A DNA stretch of 59,154 nucleotides. It comes from RGIG5579 sp045580105 (GTDB lineage Bacteria > Bacillota > Clostridia > Oscillospirales > SIG627). Both the position numbers and the translations under genes were made by a program. Positions within the stretch are counted from its first letter, which is position 1; the number at the start of each line of letters is the position of its first letter. The notes beneath the pieces were generated by a model that saw only the letters and a program-made list of their open reading frames with translations, made no database searches and had not been told where the DNA came from. This document shows positions 27,034-35,260 of this stretch, piece by piece. Where the stretch lies: NCBI GenBank assembly GCA_045580105.1, contig JAZNNH010000002.1, forward strand, positions 1 to 59,154, given 5' to 3'.

Positions 27034-27776
27034 TGGCAACTGAACAGTTGAATTTTAAACTGGAAATATTCGACGGCCCGCTTGATTTGCTCCTGACCTT
27101 GATTACCAAGCAGAAGATCAACATTTACGATATTCCGATCGCTCATATTCTGGATCAGTATCTGGAATATATGGAGCTTTGCCAGATTTACAATGCAGAG
27201 CTTTCCAGTGAATTCATCGTAATGGCGTGTGAACTTCTCTATATCAAATCAAAAATGCTTTTGCCCGACGAACAGGAGGAAGAGGACCCGCGTGACGACT
27301 TGGTTCGTTCCTTGATTGAATATTCTGAGGTAAAAAGGGCAGCATCGTTCTTGTCGGAACGCGAAAAAGAGTATTATCATCGCTATTATCCAACCCCGAA
27401 AGAGCCGGTGGTGAAAGTGGAAACCGCGCTTTCCGATCCTGCGCTTTTATGGGAGGCGTTCAGCCAAATGAGAACGGCTCTGCGAGAAGACAGAGAGCGA
27501 AAAAAGAAAGAAGACGTTCAGAGCATTTTCTCGGCAAAGATCACTCCGGTTGAATCCAAGGTTGTGTTTGTGCTTCGCCGCATGGTCAAGGCCTTTCCTC
27601 GCGGAAACAGCGTTTCCTTTTCTTCCATGATAAAGGAACAAGGCGATCGGAGCGACCGCGTGGCAACGTTCCTTGCTATTTTGGAACTGGTTCAAAGCGG
27701 TAGAATTTCCTTTGAACATAAAGAAAACGATTATATCATCAGTTTGAATCTGGAAAGAGAGGGGGCAAAACAATGA
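27033..27776 (+). CDS. scpA: Segregation and condensation protein A
   Basis: Kleisin subunit of the SMC-ScpAB condensin complex. 247 residues; starts with the family pattern FKLEIFDGPLDLLLTLI, with the SMC-neck-binding N-terminal domain, and a C-terminal winged helix (VVFVLRRMVKAFPRG onward) for the SMC cap. Overlaps scpB by ATGA. Confidence 0.96.
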   Translation: MATEQLNFKLEIFDGPLDLLLTLITKQKINIYDIPIAHILDQYLEYMELCQIYNAELSSEFIVMACELLYIKSKMLLPDEQEEEDPRDDLVRSLIEYSEVKRAASFLSEREKEYYHRYYPTPKEPVVKVETALSDPALLWEAFSQMRTALREDRERKKKEDVQSIFSAKITPVESKVVFVLRRMVKAFPRGNSVSFSSMIKEQGDRSDRVATFLAILELVQSGRISFEHKENDYIISLNLEREGAKQ

Positions 27777-28354
27777 AATATTCGCTGAAATTTGTCAGCT
27801 ACGAAGACGGCTATTTGATTAACGCACTGGAAGCGGTTTTGTTTGCAGGCGGAGATCCCGTCAGCATTGAGCGCTTGGCGCAGATTTTTGATATCACCAA
27901 AACGGAAGTCGGCGTTGTTGTCGATCAGTTAGAAGCGCGTCTTGCCCAAAACAATTCCTCTTTCCAGCTTTGCAGAGTGGGGGATTCCGTTCAGCTATGC
28001 ACCAAAAAGGAATATTCCGAACCGGTTCAGAAATTGCTTGAAATCAAACGAACCTCTCCCATCTCCAAGGCGGCACTGGAAGCCCTTTCCATTGTGGCGT
28101 ATAAACAGCCCGTCACCAAAACGTATATCGAGCAGGTTCGCGGAGTTGATTGCTCCGGAATCATTTCCACGCTGCTTCAGCGAGAATTAATCGAAGAATG
28201 CGGAAGATTGGATGCTCCCGGTCGTCCCATTCTCTATCAAACAACGTATAATTTCCTGCGTTGCTTCGGTTTGGAAAGCATAGAAGATTTGCCGGGCGAA
28301 GTCTCGGTTCAGCTGAAGATCGACGGCATTGGTGATTCGGAGCCCGAAGCATGA
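27773..28354 (+). CDS. scpB: Segregation and condensation protein B
   Basis: Kite subunit of condensin that binds the ScpA centre. 193 residues with two winged-helix domains; signature ALEALSIVAYKQPVTKTYIE (about 102-121) and the PGRPILYQTTYNFL segment. Overlaps scpA and the next gene (ATGA at both ends). Confidence 0.96.
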   Translation: MKYSLKFVSYEDGYLINALEAVLFAGGDPVSIERLAQIFDITKTEVGVVVDQLEARLAQNNSSFQLCRVGDSVQLCTKKEYSEPVQKLLEIKRTSPISKAALEALSIVAYKQPVTKTYIEQVRGVDCSGIISTLLQRELIEECGRLDAPGRPILYQTTYNFLRCFGLESIEDLPGEVSVQLKIDGIGDSEPEA

Positions 28355-28983
28355 TCGCCCTTTACGTTGTTCTTGCTTTGTTAGCGCTGATTCTCTTTTT
28401 GCTCTTTGTTAATATCCATATCATTTTTGTGTATCGAGAAAAAGCGCAGGTCATCGTTCGAATCCTCTTTCTTCGGATGGATGGAATGCACCTGTTTTCC
28501 TATTTCACCCGTGAAAAAGAGGGGGGAGAGGAGAAAGAGCAAACTCAGTCGGAAAAGCCGCAAGCACCAAAGAAAAAAAGAAAAGCCGATCCTTTGGGCT
28601 TTGTCGAATTTTTACTTCGTATTACCAGAGTCGTTTCTCTTGCCGTGAAAGAGCATCTTTCCAAAATGCGTATTCATCTGAAAGAGCTTTGTGTTATCAT
28701 CGGAACGGATGACGCGGCAAAAACGGCAATGCTGACCGGCGGTGCGATTCAGGCGGCGAACTTCCTTTGCGTTTTGCTTCAGCGCTTCTCGCATTTTACT
28801 TGTGACAATCGAAATCTTGTCATTTCACCGGATTTTACATCGGAACAAAGCCGTTTCACCGTCCACTTGGATTTAACTGTAAAAGCATATCATTTGATTA
28901 CCATATTTATGAGAGCATATTTTAGGTTATTTGAAGGAAAGGATGAACATCATGCACGAAATTCCGTTAAAACAAGTCATTGA
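28351..28983 (+). CDS. DUF2953 membrane protein
   Basis: 210 residues: one N-terminal membrane helix (about 2-21), a Lys/Glu-rich linker (about 55-80), then a mixed domain with GTDDAAKTAMLTGG, which matches the DUF2953 family usually found next to ytfJ in spore formers. Function unknown. Its 3' end overlaps ytfJ by 32 bases. Confidence 0.75.
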   Translation: MIALYVVLALLALILFLLFVNIHIIFVYREKAQVIVRILFLRMDGMHLFSYFTREKEGGEEKEQTQSEKPQAPKKKRKADPLGFVEFLLRITRVVSLAVKEHLSKMRIHLKELCVIIGTDDAAKTAMLTGGAIQAANFLCVLLQRFSHFTCDNRNLVISPDFTSEQSRFTVHLDLTVKAYHLITIFMRAYFRLFEGKDEHHARNSVKTSH

Positions 28984-29437
28984 CGCATCCCTTGAAAACA
29001 TCAAGAAGGTTTTGGATGCAGACGCTGTGGTGGGAACGCCCATCACCCTTCCCGGCGACGTTACCATTATCCCCATTTCCAAGGTCAGCTGCGGCTTCAC
29101 CTCGGGCGGTGTGGATTTTGACAGCAAAACCAATCCGCGCCGTGATATGCCTCATTTCGGAGGCGGCAACGGGGCAGGAATGTCCGTTACTCCACTCACG
29201 TTTCTGGTCATCACCGGAAACGACGTTCGTCTGATGAACGTCAACGGAACGAACGTTTCCTCTGACAGTGCTCTTGTCAACACCATTTCCGATCTTGTAG
29301 ACAAATCCCCCGCTATCTTTGAGAAGATCAAATCCTATTTTAAGAAGGACGACAAAAAAGCGGCAGACAGTGAGGAAAAAAACGAAGCGGAAAGCACGCA
29401 AACTGCCAGCCAAGAGGATAGCACCGTAACAGAATAA
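28952..29437 (+). CDS. ytfJ: GerW family sporulation protein
   Basis: 161 residues. Core motif IIPISKVSCGFTSGG with the following GGGNGAGMSVTP glycine-rich segment is characteristic of GerW/YtfJ, a spore germination-related protein in Bacillus. The start at 28952 (MHEIPLKQ) has AAGGAAAGG 9 bases upstream. A charged Lys/Glu tail ends the protein. With DacF next to it, it supports a sporulating lineage. Confidence 0.92.
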   Translation: MHEIPLKQVIDASLENIKKVLDADAVVGTPITLPGDVTIIPISKVSCGFTSGGVDFDSKTNPRRDMPHFGGGNGAGMSVTPLTFLVITGNDVRLMNVNGTNVSSDSALVNTISDLVDKSPAIFEKIKSYFKKDDKKAADSEEKNEAESTQTASQEDSTVTE

Positions 29438-29493
29438 GCGTATTTTTTTCATGGCTTTTCCATATAATGTGGTAAAAAAAGAGGAGAAGCCAA

Positions 29494-30666
29494 ATGAAAA
29501 AACGTCTATTTTCGTTCTTTTGCTTTTTACTTTCTTTCGCCTTGCTTTCCGGCGCTGTGCTCGCTTCCGGCTATTTTGCCGAATCGGGTTCCGTTCCGGT
29601 AATGGGGTCTGTGTCCGCGCAAAGCTATGCCCTGATGGATGCGGATACAGGGGAAGTATTAAAACAGCTCAATGCCGATTTGCCGCTTCCCATGGCAAGT
29701 ACAACCAAGATTATGACCTGCCTTGTTGCCTTGGAAGAAGGCGATCTTGCCAAAGAGATCAGCGTACCGCAGGAAGCCGTTGGCATTGAGGGCTCGTCGG
29801 TCTATCTTGTGCGCGGAGAAACACTCACGCTCTCGGAGCTTCTTTACGCACTGATGCTGGAAAGCGCCAATGACGCCGCCGTTGCCATTGCGCTTCATAT
29901 TTCCGGCTCCGTTTCCGACTTTGTCGCGAAAATGAACGAAAAAGCCGCTCAGATTGGAATGACAAATACCCATTTTACCAATCCCAACGGCCTGCCGGAT
30001 GATGCGCATCATTCCACCGCCAAGGATCTTTCGATCCTGATGTGCTGTGCAATGAAAAACGAGGCGTTTGCCGAAATTGCATCCACGCAGACCAAAACCA
30101 TCCGTGCCCCGGAGGGAAAGAGCAGGTTTTTGTCTAATCACAATCGACTGCTGAGAAATTATGAGCCGTGTGTTGCCGGAAAAACGGGATTTACCAAAAC
30201 GGCGGGACGCTGTCTTGTCACAGCGGCGCAAAAGGACGGTAAGCTGCTCGTTTGTACCACGCTGGGCGCTCCTGACGATTGGAACGATCACAAAGAGCTT
30301 TATCAATACGGATTTTCTCTTTATTCTGAGAGAACACTGGCGCAGCCCGCATCTTTTTCCTTTTCGCTTCCCGTTGTGGGAGGGATGGAAAATGCTGTGT
30401 CTGTCACCAATTCTGACAGCGTGCTTCTTGCGCTCCGTCAGGAACAGACAGTGGATACGGTTGTGGAATTGCCCCCGTTTTCTTATGCACCGGTGAAAGC
30501 CGGGGATCAAGTAGGTAGGGTTCTCTTTCTTTTAAACGGAAAAGAGGTCGCACAGCTTCCTCTTCTTGCAGGAGAGAGCATCAAACAAAAAGAAATCAAG
30601 CTTTCTTTTTGGCAAAAAATTTGGAATCGAATATGGGAATGGATCACCTTTCATGGAAGAGATTAG
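29494..30666 (+). CDS. dacF: D-alanyl-D-alanine carboxypeptidase, DacF type
   Basis: Removes the terminal D-Ala from peptidoglycan stem peptides. 390 residues: signal peptide (about 1-25), then the S11 catalytic triad of motifs, SxxK as STTK (Ser69-Lys72), SxN as SAN (124-126) and KTG (230-232), a beta-rich C-terminal domain, and an amphipathic C-terminal helix (WQKIWNRIWEWITF) as membrane anchor. Follows ytfJ after 56 bases, a common order in spore formers. Overlaps rluB by 14 bases. Confidence 0.93.
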   Translation: MKKRLFSFFCFLLSFALLSGAVLASGYFAESGSVPVMGSVSAQSYALMDADTGEVLKQLNADLPLPMASTTKIMTCLVALEEGDLAKEISVPQEAVGIEGSSVYLVRGETLTLSELLYALMLESANDAAVAIALHISGSVSDFVAKMNEKAAQIGMTNTHFTNPNGLPDDAHHSTAKDLSILMCCAMKNEAFAEIASTQTKTIRAPEGKSRFLSNHNRLLRNYEPCVAGKTGFTKTAGRCLVTAAQKDGKLLVCTTLGAPDDWNDHKELYQYGFSLYSERTLAQPASFSFSLPVVGGMENAVSVTNSDSVLLALRQEQTVDTVVELPPFSYAPVKAGDQVGRVLFLLNGKEVAQLPLLAGESIKQKEIKLSFWQKIWNRIWEWITFHGRD

Positions 30667-31369
30667 AATTCAAAAATACCTTGCCGACTGCGGCACGATG
30701 AGCCGTCGTCGCGCTGAAGTTGAAATTGAAAATGGGAACGTATGTGTCAATGGACGCAAGGCCTTGATCGGGCAGAAAATTTGTCCCGGCAAGGATTACG
30801 TTACCTATTTGGGAAAAACCGTTGTTCCCACCGGCAAAAAAATCTATATTAAACTCAACAAACCCCGTGGATACGTTTCCACGATGTCGGACGAAAAGGG
30901 AAGAAAGTGCGTTGCGGATTTGGTTAAAAAGATTCCGGAGCGCGTGTATCCCATCGGTCGATTGGACCTTGATTCCGAGGGGCTTCTTCTGATGACCAAC
31001 GACGGTGCCCTTGCCAATGCTCTGATGCATCCGAAGAGTGGCATTGAAAAGGTGTACGTCGTAAAGGTGAGATGTGCGCCTGACGAGAGACAGATGAAAG
31101 CGCTGAACGAATCGATGGAGCTCGACGGCTATACGATCAAGCCCTGCCGCGTGAGCTGTCCCGATCCGACCGTTCCTACCAAGCTTCGCTTCATTTTAAA
31201 AGAGGGAAGAAACAGACAAATTCGAAAAATGTGCGAAGCGGTCGGTCTTGAGGTCACACGTTTAAAACGAATCAGCGAGGGCAAAATTCAGCTTGGATCG
31301 CTTCGTTCCGGTACGTGGGCGGAACTTGACGGAAAGGAATTGAGCGCCCTGATGGCGCTTTCTGAATGA
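30653..31369 (+). CDS. rluB: Ribosomal large subunit pseudouridine synthase, RluB/RsuA family
   Basis: 238 residues. N-terminal S4 domain (IRIQKYLADCGTMSRRRAE), then the RsuA-family catalytic motif YPIGRLDLDSEGLLLMTNDG with the nucleophilic Asp (about residue 104). The start at 30653 lies inside dacF; the ribosome site is weak, so coupling to dacF translation is likely. 23S rRNA is the expected target by family. Confidence 0.92.
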   Translation: MEEIRIQKYLADCGTMSRRRAEVEIENGNVCVNGRKALIGQKICPGKDYVTYLGKTVVPTGKKIYIKLNKPRGYVSTMSDEKGRKCVADLVKKIPERVYPIGRLDLDSEGLLLMTNDGALANALMHPKSGIEKVYVVKVRCAPDERQMKALNESMELDGYTIKPCRVSCPDPTVPTKLRFILKEGRNRQIRKMCEAVGLEVTRLKRISEGKIQLGSLRSGTWAELDGKELSALMALSE

Positions 31370-31794
31370 TGATGGATCTTGCACCTTTTGAGTCCCCGAT
31401 GGAGCATCAGGCGTATTGTCAAGCGGCCGGCACCCCCTTTGAGGACGGCTCCATTGGCTTTAAAATATTCGAACAAAACGAAAAGTTAGGGCTGTGTCAA
31501 CTCAAATTTGTCGGCGAAGCGGCGTACGTTCTTTCGGTGACAGAAATTGACGAAAAAATATCCAAACAAGCACTGGCAACGTGCTTTTCCCATGTGGTTC
31601 AATTCTTAGCACATCTCGGTGTCGGTTCCGTTGTTTATCCCATTCAAAACAAGACGGATGAAATCGTCGCCGAAAGCTGTGGCTTTGATCGCGTCAGTGA
31701 AACGCTCTTTGTCTTTGATTTTTCGGCGGAAGAAGCCGAGGAACACGAACACTTCTGCGACGGTAACTGCACGCATCACCACCACGGCCATTGA
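31366..31794 (+). CDS. Small protein with GNAT-like body and His-rich C-terminus
   Basis: 142 residues. The body has a weak likeness to GNAT acetyltransferases (strand-helix order, and a CGFDRVSETLFVFDF ending like a GNAT beta6-beta7 region), but I see no clear acetyl-CoA pyrophosphate loop. The tail is EHEHFCDGNCTHHHHGH, rich in His and Cys, and looks like a metal-binding extension. Three candidate ATGs (31366, 31369, 31372) overlap the rluB stop. It ends 3 bases before the 5' end of tmRNA. Confidence 0.6.
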   Translation: MMMDLAPFESPMEHQAYCQAAGTPFEDGSIGFKIFEQNEKLGLCQLKFVGEAAYVLSVTEIDEKISKQALATCFSHVVQFLAHLGVGSVVYPIQNKTDEIVAESCGFDRVSETLFVFDFSAEEAEEHEHFCDGNCTHHHHGH

Positions 31795-31797
31795 TAT

Positions 31798-32145
31798 GGG
31801 GGCGTAAAGGTTTCGACGGGGTTTGGGAAGTAGGATAAGCGGGTAGAGTCGCAGACACTCTTCAAAACTGCAACTTAAAAATTAAACGCTAACGAAAACG
31901 TAGCACTCGCTGCCTAATTTGGCAGCCATCCACCCGAGGATGACCGCGACCTCGGCTTGGGTGTCACACAAGCGGTGAACGTGAACCGGGTCAAGCTTTG
32001 TGCCCGGTCATGATCCGATGAAGCTACCGTCTTTGCTGCCTGTCGGCGGGCGTCAAAGATAGGGAACTCAAAACACCGAATGCACCCGGAGAAAGTCCTA
32101 TGGATCAGATTTCGGACAGGGGTTCGATTCCCCTCGCCTCCACCA
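31798..32145 (+). ncRNA. ssrA: Transfer-messenger RNA
   Basis: Rescues stalled ribosomes by acting as alanyl-tRNA then mRNA. The 5' end GGGGGCGTAAAGG and the 3' end CGCCTCCACCA pair as a 7-bp acceptor stem (one G-U) with encoded CCA. The T arm is GGTTCGATTCC. The tag frame begins at GCT 31888 and stops at TAA 31915-31917, giving ANENVALAA (AANENVALAA with the tRNA alanine). No clear SigA promoter is seen upstream, within the preceding gene. Confidence 0.97.
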
Positions 32146-32153
32146 TAACAAAC

Positions 32154-32190
32154 ACATCCGAACTCACAAAAGGGTTCGGATGTTGTGCTT
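32154..32190 (+). terminator. Terminator-like hairpin just after tmRNA
   Basis: ACATCCGAAC and GTTCGGATGT form a 10-bp perfect stem with a 10-base loop, 8 bases after the CCA end. The following TGTGCTTT is a poor T tract. A smaller hairpin, ATCAAC-TGCG-GTTGAT, lies at 32207-32222. Nothing else is seen between 32146 and the aspA promoter apart from the next hairpin. Confidence 0.6.
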
Positions 32191-32227
32191 TATGTTCCAC
32201 CACAAAATCAACTGCGGTTGATACAAA

Positions 32228-32262
32228 AGAGGTCACCTCAAACGAGGTGACCTCTTTTTCTT
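32228..32262 (+). terminator. Strong intrinsic terminator downstream of tmRNA
   Basis: AGAGGTCACCTC, loop AAAC, GAGGTGACCTCT: a perfect 12-bp stem followed by TTTTCTTT. Confidence 0.9.
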
Positions 32263-32409
32263 TAAAAGCAGATTATTTCGGAAAATGCAATGTCTGCTTG
32301 ACATTATCTTCTTTGGTTTTATGTGTTCATTTTCCATGTTGCAATGGTTTATACTATAAAACTGAATTAATCTATGCTTTAAAAACATAAAACGAATTTC
32401 AAAAAACGC

Positions 32410-32438
32410 TTTACAAAAAAAATGTTTGGTGATATAAT
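32410..32438 (+). promoter_or_regulatory. SigA promoter of aspA
   Basis: TTTACA, 17 bases, TATAAT, 36 bases before the ATG. Confidence 0.75.
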
Positions 32439-32474
32439 GCAAATGTCCTTAAAAATGAAAAGAGAGGCAAGTTT

Positions 32475-33851
32475 ATGGAATATCGCTTAGAGTCCGACTC
32501 CATCGGAACCAAACAAGTACCTGCCAATGCGTACTGGGGCGTACAGTCCCTTCGCGGTGCAGAGAACTTTAGAATCACCGGACAGTCTTTGAGAAAAGAA
32601 TTTATTGAATCTTTGGCTGAAATCAAAAAAGCTTGTGCGATTTGTAACCACAAGGTTGGCGAAATGGATGAAACAATTAAAGATGCCATTTGCCGTGCCT
32701 GTGACGAGATCGTGGAAGGAAAACTGCACGATCAGTTCATTTGTGATCCAATTCAGGGTGGCGCCGGCACGACGGCAAACATGAACGCCAACGAGGTCAT
32801 CGCAAACCGCGCAATCGAAATTTTGGGCGGCGTGAAGGGTGATTATTCGATCGTTCATCCCAACGACCACGTCAACCGTTCTCAGTCCACCAACGACGTC
32901 ATTCCGACTGCGGCAAAAATGACCACGATCAAACTTTTGAAAAAGGTTATGAAGCAGGTCGAAAGACTCGAAGAGGCACTCAAAGACAAAGAAAAGGAAT
33001 TCCATCACATCATCAAAATGGGTCGTACTCAGATGCAGGATGCTGTGCCGATCCGTTTGGGTTCTGAATTCGGTGCTTACAGCCGTGCCATCCATCGTGA
33101 CCTTGTCCGCTTGGAACGCGCAATGTTTGAAATGTACGGCATCAACCTCGGTGGTACTGCCGTTGGTACTGCTTTGAACGCCAAGCCCGAATACGTCGAT
33201 TCTTTGGCTCCCGTTTTGAGCGAAATTTCCGGTCTTCCCCTGGTAAAGGCAGACGACTTGGTTGACGGAACGCAGAACCTTGATTCTTTTGCATACGTTT
33301 CTTCTGCTCTGAAGACCTGCGCCATCTCTTGCTCCAAAATGTCCAACGACTTCCGTTTGATGTCCTCCGGCCCTCGTTGCGGCTTTGAAGAAATCAACCT
33401 TCCTCCCATGCAGAACGGTTCCTCCATCATGCCCGGCAAGGTAAATCCGGTTATCCCCGAAGTGATGAGCCAGGCCGCTTTCTGTATCATCGGTAATGAT
33501 ATGTCTATCACGATGGCAGCCGAAGCAGGTCAGCTCGAGCTCAACTACGCTGAGCCCGTTTTGTATCACAAACTCTTCGAGTCGCTTGTTGCTCTGGAAG
33601 GTGCGATCGATACCTTTGTGGAACGCTGTGTTGTCGGCATCACCGCCAACGAAGACCGTTGCGAAGAACTCGTGGAATCTTCCGTCGGTGTCATCACCGC
33701 AATTTGCCCCAAGGTAGGTTATAAAAAATCTGCTACGGTTGCAAAAGAAGCGATCAAGACCGGCAAAAGCGTCAGAGAAGTGCTTCGCGACTCCGGCATT
33801 CTTTCCGAGCAGGAAATCGAATCCATCCTTGATCCTAAAACAATGGTATGA
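32475..33851 (+). CDS. aspA: Aspartate ammonia-lyase
   Basis: Reversibly removes ammonia from L-aspartate to give fumarate. 458 residues of the fumarase/aspartase superfamily. The signature GSSIMPGKVNPVIPEVM contains the catalytic serine loop; GGAGTTANMNANE and the STNDVIPT segment are the other conserved regions. Sequence along the whole length follows aspartases (AGQLELN, NGITANEDRC-like GITANEDRC) more than fumarases. Monocistronic, with its own promoter and terminator. A fumarase role cannot be fully excluded. Confidence 0.9.
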   Translation: MEYRLESDSIGTKQVPANAYWGVQSLRGAENFRITGQSLRKEFIESLAEIKKACAICNHKVGEMDETIKDAICRACDEIVEGKLHDQFICDPIQGGAGTTANMNANEVIANRAIEILGGVKGDYSIVHPNDHVNRSQSTNDVIPTAAKMTTIKLLKKVMKQVERLEEALKDKEKEFHHIIKMGRTQMQDAVPIRLGSEFGAYSRAIHRDLVRLERAMFEMYGINLGGTAVGTALNAKPEYVDSLAPVLSEISGLPLVKADDLVDGTQNLDSFAYVSSALKTCAISCSKMSNDFRLMSSGPRCGFEEINLPPMQNGSSIMPGKVNPVIPEVMSQAAFCIIGNDMSITMAAEAGQLELNYAEPVLYHKLFESLVALEGAIDTFVERCVVGITANEDRCEELVESSVGVITAICPKVGYKKSATVAKEAIKTGKSVREVLRDSGILSEQEIESILDPKTMV

Positions 33852-33856
33852 TCAAA

Positions 33857-33887
33857 AATTCCCCCGAATTTCGGGGGAATTTTTTTA
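33857..33887. terminator. Bidirectional terminator between aspA and the decarboxylase gene
   Basis: AATTCCCCCG, loop, CGGGGGAATT flanked by A on the left and seven T on the right. It can end aspA (plus) and the scf operon (minus). Confidence 0.88.
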
Positions 33888-33915
33888 TAAAAAAAGAAAA
33901 GCAAGTCAATTTGAC

Positions 33916-35259
33916 TTACTTTTCTTTGACGACCAAAACGTCGCGAATTCCGTAATACGAAAACGCATTGATTGCCTCATCGTCAAGCTTTTCCCCACAA
34001 ATGGCAATGGGAACGGCAGGGGGACAGGACACGGCAGGGTCTGCCAAAATGCGGCCTGCGGCACGTTCGATCGGGATACGCTCCGTCGCACAGAGCATAG
34101 CGCGGCGAATGGAAAGCGCGGGAGTTGCTTTTTTGCATTTGGGAGGAAACACAAGAATCGGTTCTCTTTTTTCGAGGAATGCAAAAAAGGTTTTGATGCG
34201 ATGCAAAACCTCGGTTCCGTTTTGCGGGGTGAACATCATCACGAGAAAATCGGGATCGGAAAATTCACATTCCATTCCGTTTTCTCGCAAGATGCGAGCC
34301 AAATCTGTTCCGGTATAGCCGGCGGGCTTTGTCACGATGCAAATTTTCAGCGGCTCGTCGCCGATGGTCTGAAAGCCCATGTTCCGAATCTCATCTCGCA
34401 GGGCTTGCACCTTCTCGGAATAGGAGAGAAGAGCTGCTGGAAAATCGGCGGAAAGATATGCGTTGCAAGCGTCTAAGGATTGCAGGATCAAATACGAGGG
34501 ACTGGTGGATGCAAAGAGGGAAAGGCAAGATTTTGCTTCCGATAAAAAGAACTCGTCCGCATCTTTTCCGATATGCAAATACGCTCCCCCCGTCAAAACG
34601 GGCAGGGTCTTGTGCGCAGAGTCGCAACAAAGATCGGCACCCAGAGCGATCGGATGGCAAGAGCTCGGATAAAAGTTTAAATACGCCCCATGTGCATTGT
34701 CAACCAAAAGGATGGCACCGTTTTCGTGACAAAATCGGGAAAGCGAGGCAATATCGGAAACGTTGCCCAAATAGTCGGGACTGGTAATATAAACTGCGGT
34801 AGGGGCGCATTCTGCATCCCGAAAGAGCGGCCTTAGGTCTTCTTTCGTAACCTTCCCGGAAAGAAGAGAAGCGTTGCCGAAATCAATCCAAATCGGGGAC
34901 AGGTCCAGCAGGGCACAGGTGGTCAGAAAGGACTTGTGTGCCGCACGGCCGGCGGCAATAACGGCTTTCTTATTGTTTTTTTCTGCGTGCTTGACCGCTA
35001 AGGTCAGCATCGCGCGGATCGCAAGTGTGGACCCTTCGGTAGAATAAAGCGTCTGACGAGAGCCGAAAATCTCTGTTGCGTTTTTTTGGCTTTCTGCCAA
35101 AATTCCGTCTTCTTGATAGAGTACGTCCGCACCGCAGATTTCGGTTATGTCAAGCCCCTCGATTCCCAGCGGACCGACTCCCTTGTGACCGGGCATATGC
35201 AACCGCGCGTTTCCGCTTTTTTGATAGCGCGATACGAAATCGCAAATCGGGGTGTTCAT
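33916..35259 (-). CDS. PLP-dependent Orn/Lys/Arg decarboxylase family protein
   Basis: 447 residues of the fold-type I group. Substrate-entry motif LHMPGHKGVG at residues about 20-29, EGSTLAIRAML, and the PLP lysine in SAHKTLPVLTGGAYLH. The C-terminal domain is shorter than in large biosynthetic arginine decarboxylases, like YaaO. Amino-acid specificity is not readable. It begins two bases after the scfB stop codon and has no good ribosome site, so it is likely translated by reinitiation from scfB. In many Bacillota such genes lie near tmk/holB; here it is in the SCIFF operon. Confidence 0.88.
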   Translation of the reverse strand: MNTPICDFVSRYQKSGNARLHMPGHKGVGPLGIEGLDITEICGADVLYQEDGILAESQKNATEIFGSRQTLYSTEGSTLAIRAMLTLAVKHAEKNNKKAVIAAGRAAHKSFLTTCALLDLSPIWIDFGNASLLSGKVTKEDLRPLFRDAECAPTAVYITSPDYLGNVSDIASLSRFCHENGAILLVDNAHGAYLNFYPSSCHPIALGADLCCDSAHKTLPVLTGGAYLHIGKDADEFFLSEAKSCLSLFASTSPSYLILQSLDACNAYLSADFPAALLSYSEKVQALRDEIRNMGFQTIGDEPLKICIVTKPAGYTGTDLARILRENGMECEFSDPDFLVMMFTPQNGTEVLHRIKTFFAFLEKREPILVFPPKCKKATPALSIRRAMLCATERIPIERAAGRILADPAVSCPPAVPIAICGEKLDDEAINAFSYYGIRDVLVVKEK

Positions 35260-35260
35260 A

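Noticed and set aside
29438..29493. SigF/SigG-type sporulation promoter before dacF
   Set aside because: CATATAA at 29461 could be a -10, but no convincing -35 sits at a proper distance; left as unresolved.
32120..32480. Integration site (attB/attR) at the tmRNA 3' end
   Set aside because: No integrase and no repeat of the tmRNA 3' end is found downstream; the extra sequence consists of hairpins and the aspA promoter.
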